This document shows, piece after piece, positions 57,282-64,000 of a DNA stretch of 64,000 bases. The position numbers and the translations under genes are program-made. The stretch spans positions 452,039 to 516,038 of the forward strand of contig NZ_BMNW01000001.1 of the NCBI RefSeq assembly GCF_014646755.1. The letters are read 5' to 3'. The notes under the pieces were generated by a model. That model did no database searches and was not told the origin of the DNA. It was given only the letters and a program-made list of their open reading frames with translations. This DNA is from Pseudomonas asuensis (GTDB lineage Bacteria > Pseudomonadota > Gammaproteobacteria > Pseudomonadales > Pseudomonadaceae). How positions within the stretch are numbered: the first letter of the stretch is position 1; each line of letters begins with the position of its first letter.

Positions 57282-58946
57282 TCAGTTCAGCTTTTTGTAC
57301 TTCACACGCTTGGGTTGTGTAGCAGCGTCGCCGAGGCGCTTCTTACGATCCGCCTCGTACTCAGTGTAGTTACCTTCGAAGAACATCACTTGGGAGTTGT
57401 CTTCGTAGGAAAGGATATGAGTAGCGATACGGTCAAGGAACCAGCGATCGTGGGAAATCACGATGGCAGTACCAGGGAAGTCCAGCAACGCTTCTTCCAA
57501 TGCCCGCAGGGTTTCGATGTCGAGGTCGTTGGACGGTTCGTCCAGCAGCAGCACGTTGCCGCCCTGCTTCAACGTCAATGCCATGTGCAGACGGCCACGC
57601 TCACCGCCAGACAGGTCCTTGACGAACTTCTGTTGATCAGCACCCTTGAAGTTGAAGCGACCTACATAACCACGGGAAGGCACTTCATAGTTGCCTACAC
57701 GGATCATGTCCAGACCATCAGAGACCTGCTCCCATACAGTCTTGTTACCTTCCAGGCTGTCACGGCTCTGGTCGACGCTAGCGATCTGAACGGTTTCGCC
57801 GATTTCGATGGTGCCAGAATCTGGTTGCTCTTTGCCTGTGATCATACGGAACAACGTAGACTTACCAGCGCCATTACCGCCGATTACACCGACAATTGCG
57901 CCCTTGGGCACGCTAAAGCTCAGGTTGTCGATCAGGACGCGATCGCCATAACCCTTGGTGACGTTATGAAACTCGATAACCTTGTCACCCAGACGCGGGC
58001 CTGCTGGAATATAGATCTCGTTGGTTTCGCTGCGCTTCTGGAATTCCTGGGATTGAAGCTCCTCGAACCGCTGCAAACGAGCCTTGGACTTGGACTGTCG
58101 GGCCTTGGCACCGGAGCGCACCCATTCCAGCTCAGCCTTCATGGCCTTTTGATGGGCGGCTTCCTGCTTGGCTTCCTGCGCCAGACGGTTAGCCTTGGAC
58201 TCTAGCCAGCCGGAGTAATTGCCTTCGAAAGGAATACCATGCCCACGGTCAAGCTCAAGAATCCAGCCTGCTACGTTATCCAGGAAGTAACGGTCGTGCG
58301 TGATCGCTACGACGGTACCGGCGAAATCATGCAGGAAATGCTCAAGCCAGGCGACAGAATCGGCGTCCAGGTGGTTGGTCGGCTCGTCCAGCAACAGCAT
58401 GTCAGGGGCAGACAGTAGCAGGCGACATAGCGCCACTCGACGTTTTTCACCACCGGAAAGATGCTCAATCTTCGCATCCCACGGGGGCAAGCGCAGAGCA
58501 TCGGCGGCTACTTCCAGCTGGCGCTCAAGATTATGACCATCAGAGGCCTGGATAATGGCTTCCAGGCGCGCCTGCTCGGCAGCCAACGCATCAAAGTCGG
58601 CATCGGGTTCGGCATAGGCGGCGTATACTTCGTTCAGGCGCTCCTGGGCTTCCTTGATCGCACCAACGGCCTCTTCGACGATGTCACGAACCGTCTTGCT
58701 CGGATCGAGCTGCGGCTCCTGCGGCAGATAGCCAACGTTGATACCGGGCATCGGACGAGCTTCGCCGTCGATCTCCGTATCGACCCCAGCCATGATACGC
58801 AACAGGGTAGACTTACCCGCACCATTCAGACCCAGTACGCCAATCTTGGCGCCAGGAAAGAAGGACAGGGAAATGTCTTTTAAAATCTCTCGCTTCGGGG
58901 GCACGATCTTGCTGACCCGATGCATGGAGTAAACGTATTGAGCCAT
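57282..58946 (-). CDS. ettA: Energy-dependent translational throttle protein EttA (ABC-F)
   Basis: Soluble ABC-F ATPase that binds the ribosomal E site and gates elongation by ATP/ADP ratio. Two ABC domains with GLNGAGKST and GGNGAGKST, signatures LSGGEKRRVA and LSGGERGRLHM, and a P-site tRNA interaction linker (KSKARLQRFEEL region). The C-terminus KKRLGDAATQPKRVKYKKL is typical. ATG 58946 (MAQYVYSMHRV) gives 554 residues; the upstream extension is rejected. Confidence 0.96.
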   Translation of the reverse strand: MAQYVYSMHRVSKIVPPKREILKDISLSFFPGAKIGVLGLNGAGKSTLLRIMAGVDTEIDGEARPMPGINVGYLPQEPQLDPSKTVRDIVEEAVGAIKEAQERLNEVYAAYAEPDADFDALAAEQARLEAIIQASDGHNLERQLEVAADALRLPPWDAKIEHLSGGEKRRVALCRLLLSAPDMLLLDEPTNHLDADSVAWLEHFLHDFAGTVVAITHDRYFLDNVAGWILELDRGHGIPFEGNYSGWLESKANRLAQEAKQEAAHQKAMKAELEWVRSGAKARQSKSKARLQRFEELQSQEFQKRSETNEIYIPAGPRLGDKVIEFHNVTKGYGDRVLIDNLSFSVPKGAIVGVIGGNGAGKSTLFRMITGKEQPDSGTIEIGETVQIASVDQSRDSLEGNKTVWEQVSDGLDMIRVGNYEVPSRGYVGRFNFKGADQQKFVKDLSGGERGRLHMALTLKQGGNVLLLDEPSNDLDIETLRALEEALLDFPGTAIVISHDRWFLDRIATHILSYEDNSQVMFFEGNYTEYEADRKKRLGDAATQPKRVKYKKLN

Positions 58947-59241
58947 GGATGAACCTTGGTACTGATACAAAAGTAGGCGAATAGTATGGCGGGACTGAGC
59001 CAAGCTGTCGAAGTCCCTCATACACTATTTGATGGATTGCAGGTCTCGACTCAAGCGATAGTCAAATAATCACTTAAGAATCTGCACAATGCAGGCGATA
59101 ACGCTAGGGATGTCCAGAAATCTCTTTGTACTGGCAGACAGGATGATGACTATACCTTCCATGAGCGCCTCACCCAGTGACAGGACAGTCTATAGCGTGT
59201 GCGGTTTTCTTTTGTAATCGCACTCTTTTGGAAAACCCGAC

Positions 59242-62200
59242 GTGAAACCTTCTGCTTGCCTGCCATTACAAACCCTGCTGACACGCTCTCCTGCATTTAG
59301 TGTGCTGAAGTGGGTGTTGGCGGGATTGATTCTGCTATTGCTTGGCGCACTGTCCTGGCAGCTTCACAAAGAGCTGAACCAGCGAAACGCCATGCTTGGC
59401 AGTTTTGCGCAGGAGCAAAGCCTGCAAAAAGCCGAACACATTGAGCAAACCCTCGCTTTTCTCGCTCATCAGGCGATTACCGAGCTTCATACAGTCAAGC
59501 CAGAGCAAGGCGCCGATGCATTACCGGCGAATCTACGTGCCATTTACCCTGAGGCCAGACACCTTCACTGGATTCCAGCTGAAGCGCTTATAGAGCCCTC
59601 GACCTTTCCGTCAGGACTTGATGCGAAATCTCTGGACAGCCTACTACGCCGCACGGAAACCCGGCCGTTCTATTATGGCTACGCCCCTGAAGAAGACGGC
59701 TATGTTCTGCTTAGGCAAGAGGCCAATGGCTGGTGGCTGATTTCGGGAGAGGCTGGCCTGGGTCTAAGCAGAGTGAAGAGCCACTCTCATGAGTTAATCT
59801 GGACGATTACAGACAAGGCAAGCGGTGCAACGTTAGCCAAAGACACGTCTACAGAACTTTCTGCCTCAGATAAGCAGACCTTTACACTCACGCTGGATGG
59901 CACTGATTGGCTACTCGGTAGCCATTTAAGTCCCTCAGTCCTTTCATGGCAAACGCTGTTCCTGTGGCGCATCATTACATTTGTGCTGCTGACCCTATGC
60001 GTTTCGCTTCTGGTGTATTGCCTGCAGAGAGAAAGATCCGGCTTTCATCTGGCCTCGCGTTCGTCACGACAGAGTTTGCGCCTGATGATGCAGGCCCTGA
60101 ATGCTGTAGATGAATGCGTTCTGGTCACCTATGAAGAGGGCCGCCTGCTTTACCTCAACCGAAAAGCATCCCTTCTTCTGGGTATCGAGCAGTCAGACGC
60201 TGAGCAGCACACCTTGAGGGATCTGGTTCCCGCAGCAGATCTCCCCACACCTCAAGAGTCGGAAAAGGAACATATCGTCGAGCTACGCCAGCATGATGGC
60301 CAGAACCGATTGTTTGCCATCAGCCGCTACGGTGTAGGTTCGACCGGGACTGGAGAAAGCCGGGGGGGCTTTACAGGGTATGCCTGGATACTGCGGGATG
60401 TTACCGAACAGCAACAGGCTCTCAGGACGATAGAAAGTACACGCCAGCGCTACCAGGGTATTTTCGAAGGAATCAATACCGGAATCTGTGTGCTGGATTT
60501 TTCCCGCTTGCATCAGGCCTTGCTTGAGCAAAATATTTCCAATGCCCGTGCGTTTTATCATTGGATCAAGGTAAACCCTTCGAAAGGGCATGAGCTACTA
60601 AATCTGATTCGTATTACCGAAATGAACCAGATGGCGCTAACCCTACTGGGCATCACGAGCATTGATCAGGCACAGGCTAACCTAATCGGGCGTAATGAGC
60701 CCAACATCAATGGTAAGCGCGTTAAAATGATCGCCGCGCTGGCCGAAGGGCAACAGACTCTTGATGTAGAAGGCCGGTTAGTCACAGCGCAAGGCGAGCG
60801 CTATCTCTGGTTCTCGGTCCATCTCCCGCCTGCCGAGACGGGATACGAAGCGGTACCGTTAAGCATTACGGATGTTTCCCAACGCAAGCGCACCGAGCTT
60901 TCGTTGATAGAGCGAGAGCGATTCTGGTCCGATCTGGTTAAGGCAGCACCGGACACGCTTTATACGTACGACCTAAAGACTCATACGATTGATTACCAGA
61001 ATCATCCGCTGGGGCTTAAGCTTGGCTACAGTGAGGCCGAACTGGAGAGACTGGGAGCAGACGCTCTCACCACACTCCTTCATCCGGATGACACTGAGCT
61101 ATTCGAGCGTCTGCGCACCATGCGCCAAGTCATCCAGGAAGGCCAAGTAAACGACTGTCTGATTCGTTGGCGTCACAAGAACGGTCACTGGTGCTGGTTT
61201 GATCTGCGTGAGCAGGCGTTCCAGCGCGACAGCGAAGGCCAGATGCGTCAGATCATCGGCCTGGCACTGGACGTAACCGAGATGGTAGAGGCTAATGACC
61301 TGCTACGTGATCAGGAACGCCGTTATCGCCTGCTGGCAGAAAGTATCAGCGACGTCATTTTCAGCACCGATCAGCGGCTGGCTATCAATTACATAAGCCC
61401 GTCGGCTGAAAACCTTCTGGGTTATAAGCTCGAAACGCTTTACGCGCTCAATCCCTATGACCTGACCACTCATTCCCAGCAACTTAAGAAATTAAGGCAC
61501 TGGCTTAAAAAGCTACGCCGCTCACTGGGCTCTTCCCATCGAATGGCAGAGGTACGCCAGGAGGCCAGTCAGGTCATCATTCTGGACTGCTTGCACGCCG
61601 ATGGGCACAAGTTGAGCCTGGAAATGCGCCTGGAAACGCTTTGGGACAAGCATGGCCGCTTCGAAGGCCTGCTCGGCATCTGCCGAAACATCACAGCCCA
61701 ACGACGCGCAGAAAAAGACATGCGCATGGCCGCTACCGTATTCGATCACTCAGCCGCCGCCATTCTAGTGACCGACCCGGCCGGCTATATTGTACGCGTC
61801 AACCAGATGTTCACTCGCATGACCGGCTATGAGTCAGAGGAAGTCATCGATCAGCAGCCTCGCATGCTATGTGCGGACTTGCAGGAAGCCAATCAGCTCT
61901 CCCATATCATGAACCACATGGCAGTACAGGGCAGCTGGGAAGGTGAGCTGTGGCAGAAGCGCAAGGACGGTGAGCCCTACCCCTCCTGGATCGGCATCAC
62001 GGGCGTGCGCGACGATGAAGGCGATCTGGTCAGCTTCGTGTGTTTCTTTGTGGACATCAGCGAGCGTAAGGCCAGCGAGCGGCATATTCACCGTCTGGCC
62101 TATTACGATGCCTTGACGCTCCTGCCGAACCGTACGCTGTTCCAGGACCGCCTCCACAGTGCACTGGAGCAAGCAGCTCATCATGCCAGCTGGGTCGTGT

Positions 62201-63390
62201 TGATGTTTCTCGACCTGGACCGTTTCAAGCCGATCAACGACTCACTGGGACACGCAGCAGGCGATCGGATGCTCAAGGAAGTAGCCGTACGCCTGACAGC
62301 TTGCGTAGGAACCGAAGACAGTGTGGCCCGTATGGGAGGTGACGAGTTCACCCTGCTGCTGGCCAACCTGGGAACTCGGGAAGACGCTATGGCCTGTGCT
62401 ATTCGTGTAGCCGAGAACATTCTGGAAAGCCTGTCTGAAGCATTCATTCTGGAGAGTCGCGAGTTTTTCGTCAGTGCCAGCATCGGGATTGCCCTGTCGC
62501 CCCAAGACGGTAGCGAACTTAGCCAGCTGATGAAAAATGCAGACACGGCCATGTATCACGCCAAGGAAATGGGCAAGAACAATTTCCAGTTCTACCAAGC
62601 GGAAATGAACGCTCGGGCACTGGAACGCATTGAGCTTGAAGCCGATCTGCGCCATGCCTTATTGCAGAATGAATTTACCCTGCATTATCAGCCACAGTAT
62701 CGATGCTCCAATAGCCAATTGACGGGCCTTGAGGCCCTACTCCGCTGGAATCATCCACGCCGAGGCAACGTATCGCCTGTGGACTTTATTCCGGTGCTTG
62801 AAGAGACTGGCCTGATCATCCAGGTTGGGGATTGGGTCATCAAGGAAGCCTGTCGCCAGCTTCGCGTCTGGCATGATAATAAAGTTCGCATTCCGAAGGT
62901 TTCTGTCAACCTTTCGGCCCGTCAGTTTGCGGATAACCACCTGGGCGAGCATATCGCCAAGATCTTGCAGGAAGTAGGTTTACCACCCGCCTGCCTTGAG
63001 CTTGAGCTGACGGAAAGTATCCTCATGCAAAATGTGGATGATGCGCTGAATACGCTCAGGAGCCTGAAAGAGTTAGGCGTATGCATTTCAGTAGATGACT
63101 TTGGAACCGGTTACTCCTCGCTCAATTACCTGAAGCAATTACCTATCGATATTCTCAAGATTGATCGCAGCTTTGTTGATGGCCTTCCTTACGGTGAGCA
63201 GGATGCCCAGATCGCGCGCGCAATCATCGCCATGGCGCACAGTTTGAACCTGTCGGTTATTGCCGAAGGGGTAGAAAATGAAGAGCAGCTCAAATTCCTG
63301 CGTGACCACGAGTGCGATGAGGTTCAGGGGTATCTCTTTGACAAACCGCTGTCGCCTGAAATGATCGAGACACGATTACGCCTCATATAG
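59242..63390 (+). CDS. morA: Multi-PAS diguanylate cyclase/phosphodiesterase MorA
   Basis: Membrane c-di-GMP enzyme of 1382 residues. In order: transmembrane helix (~22-42), periplasmic sensor region (~43-240), second helix (~242-264), about five PAS/PAC repeats (~280-950), GGDEF domain with intact GGDEF at 1032-1036, and EAL domain with EALLRW from 1164 and later ELTESILMQ and VDDFGTGYSSL. Intact motifs allow both synthesis and breakdown of c-di-GMP. In Pseudomonas MorA controls flagellar timing, motility and biofilm, and it precedes glyA, as here. Confidence 0.92.
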   Translation: MKPSACLPLQTLLTRSPAFSVLKWVLAGLILLLLGALSWQLHKELNQRNAMLGSFAQEQSLQKAEHIEQTLAFLAHQAITELHTVKPEQGADALPANLRAIYPEARHLHWIPAEALIEPSTFPSGLDAKSLDSLLRRTETRPFYYGYAPEEDGYVLLRQEANGWWLISGEAGLGLSRVKSHSHELIWTITDKASGATLAKDTSTELSASDKQTFTLTLDGTDWLLGSHLSPSVLSWQTLFLWRIITFVLLTLCVSLLVYCLQRERSGFHLASRSSRQSLRLMMQALNAVDECVLVTYEEGRLLYLNRKASLLLGIEQSDAEQHTLRDLVPAADLPTPQESEKEHIVELRQHDGQNRLFAISRYGVGSTGTGESRGGFTGYAWILRDVTEQQQALRTIESTRQRYQGIFEGINTGICVLDFSRLHQALLEQNISNARAFYHWIKVNPSKGHELLNLIRITEMNQMALTLLGITSIDQAQANLIGRNEPNINGKRVKMIAALAEGQQTLDVEGRLVTAQGERYLWFSVHLPPAETGYEAVPLSITDVSQRKRTELSLIERERFWSDLVKAAPDTLYTYDLKTHTIDYQNHPLGLKLGYSEAELERLGADALTTLLHPDDTELFERLRTMRQVIQEGQVNDCLIRWRHKNGHWCWFDLREQAFQRDSEGQMRQIIGLALDVTEMVEANDLLRDQERRYRLLAESISDVIFSTDQRLAINYISPSAENLLGYKLETLYALNPYDLTTHSQQLKKLRHWLKKLRRSLGSSHRMAEVRQEASQVIILDCLHADGHKLSLEMRLETLWDKHGRFEGLLGICRNITAQRRAEKDMRMAATVFDHSAAAILVTDPAGYIVRVNQMFTRMTGYESEEVIDQQPRMLCADLQEANQLSHIMNHMAVQGSWEGELWQKRKDGEPYPSWIGITGVRDDEGDLVSFVCFFVDISERKASERHIHRLAYYDALTLLPNRTLFQDRLHSALEQAAHHASWVVLMFLDLDRFKPINDSLGHAAGDRMLKEVAVRLTACVGTEDSVARMGGDEFTLLLANLGTREDAMACAIRVAENILESLSEAFILESREFFVSASIGIALSPQDGSELSQLMKNADTAMYHAKEMGKNNFQFYQAEMNARALERIELEADLRHALLQNEFTLHYQPQYRCSNSQLTGLEALLRWNHPRRGNVSPVDFIPVLEETGLIIQVGDWVIKEACRQLRVWHDNKVRIPKVSVNLSARQFADNHLGEHIAKILQEVGLPPACLELELTESILMQNVDDALNTLRSLKELGVCISVDDFGTGYSSLNYLKQLPIDILKIDRSFVDGLPYGEQDAQIARAIIAMAHSLNLSVIAEGVENEEQLKFLRDHECDEVQGYLFDKPLSPEMIETRLRLI

Positions 63391-63392
63391 CA

Positions 63393-63432
63393 CATGCGGC
63401 TGTCTGCATGAGCACAGCTTGGCAGCCGCATG
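63393..63432. repeat. Perfect 10-bp stem between morA and glyA
   Basis: CATGCGGCTG and CAGCCGCATG pair perfectly around a 20-nt loop, 2 nt after the morA stop. No T-run follows. It could end the morA transcript or lie in the glyA upstream region. Confidence 0.6.
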
Positions 63433-63512
63433 ACAGGTGCTCATACCCAGGCTCCCAAGGATTGGGATAGAATATGTCCTCTTTTAGCCCAGTCGCTTTT
63501 CAGGGGAACCCC

Positions 63513-64000
63513 ATGTTCAGCCGTGACTTAACCCTCGCCCGCTTCGACGCCGATCTGTATGCCGCTATGGAGCAGGAAGCCCAGCGTCAGGAAGATCACA
63601 TCGAACTGATCGCTTCGGAAAACTACACCAGCCCGGCTGTCATGGAGGCCCAAGGCTCTGTCCTGACGAACAAGTACGCCGAAGGCTATCCGAACAAGCG
63701 CTACTACGGCGGTTGCGAGTTCGTCGATAAGGTCGAGCAGCTGGCCATTGATCGTGCCAAGCAGCTGTTTGGCGCTGACTACGCCAACGTTCAGCCCCAT
63801 GCCGGCTCCCAGGCTAACTCTGCTGTCTACCTGGCGCTACTGCAGCCCGGCGACACAATCCTTGGTATGAGCCTGGCCCATGGCGGCCACCTGACTCACG
63901 GTGCCAGCGTCAGCTCTTCCGGCAAGATTTATAACGCAGTTCAGTATGGCATCAATGAAAATGGCCTGATCGACTACGATGAAGTCGAGCGTCTGGCAGT
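63513..64000 (+). CDS. glyA: Serine hydroxymethyltransferase GlyA, partial (N-terminal)
   Basis: PLP enzyme interconverting serine and glycine with tetrahydrofolate, the main source of one-carbon units. The first ~162 residues are visible and run off the right edge. [33 protein letters not shown] and [19 protein letters not shown] are diagnostic; the PLP lysine lies beyond the window. ATG 63513 has CAGGGGAA upstream. Confidence 0.97.
   Translation, partial: MFSRDLTLARFDADLYAAMEQEAQRQEDHIELIASENYTSPAVMEAQGSVLTNKYAEGYPNKRYYGGCEFVDKVEQLAIDRAKQLFGADYANVQPHAGSQANSAVYLALLQPGDTILGMSLAHGGHLTHGASVSSSGKIYNAVQYGINENGLIDYDEVERLA

Noticed and set aside
57315..58205. 296-codon frame opposite ettA
   Set aside because: Antisense shadow of a strongly conserved gene with no recognisable domains.

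Overview
The window is chromosomal DNA from a gamma-proteobacterium, almost certainly Pseudomonas. Gene content and order follow the P. aeruginosa stretch ampE-ampD-DUF1631-pilA-pilBCD-coaE-yacG ... clpB-rluD-bamD-pilSR-thiO-fimTU-pilVWXY1E-ispH-fkpB-lspA-ileS-ribF-murJ-rpsT-proB-obg-rpmA-rplU-ispB ... ettA-morA-glyA nearly gene for gene. G+C looks clearly lower than in P. aeruginosa (roughly mid-fifties percent by eye), which would suit a lineage such as P. luteola. That species guess is inference only. No IS element, prophage, CRISPR array or rRNA operon was seen.

Layout. 1-5985: fructose PTS genes fruB-fruK-fruA (minus; fruA runs off the left edge) and their divergent regulator fruR, with a perfect FruR/Cra-type palindrome between them. 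5998-10478: tatD, the ampD-ampE pair and a large DUF1631 gene. 10479-11162: a non-coding, locally very AT-rich stretch next to tRNA-Thr, where P. aeruginosa carries nadC. 11163-16661: major pilin pilA (sigma-54-type promoter), assembly genes pilB-pilC-pilD, then coaE and yacG. 16753-24348: small envelope and redox genes, ndh, a tRNA-Asn/Pro/Lys operon, clpB (sigma-32-type promoter), pgeF and rluD. 24506-37559: bamD, a PP0621-family gene, the pilS-pilR two-component pair, thiO, and the minor pilin/adhesin operon fimT-fimU-pilV-pilW-pilX-pilY1-pilE. 37619-49917: essential housekeeping genes for isoprenoids, lipoprotein processing, isoleucyl-tRNA, flavins, lipid II flipping, ribosomal proteins S20, L21 and L27, ribosome assembly, proline and the quinone side chain. 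50081-57235: small conserved genes, one behind a Fur-box-like promoter, a LonB-like protease, a lipoprotein, an RhtA-type exporter and gluconokinase. 57282-64000: ettA, the multi-PAS GGDEF-EAL protein morA and the start of glyA.

The main theme is type IV pili. PilS-PilR should activate pilA through sigma-54; PilD processes PilA and the minor pilins; PilB and PilC drive assembly; FimU/PilV/PilW/PilX/PilE with PilY1 should prime the fibre. MorA adds a c-di-GMP enzyme linked to the motile/sessile switch. The two pilus structural loci (pilA with its AT-rich flank, and fimT-pilE) differ in composition from the housekeeping genes around them, the pattern expected of surface-structure genes exchanged between strains. 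No convincing wholly new multi-gene system was found. The most interesting leads are the altered nadC/tRNA-Thr/pilA junction with an orphan UUCG hairpin, the divergent PilY1, and the small uncharacterised genes at 50081, 52086 and 8286.
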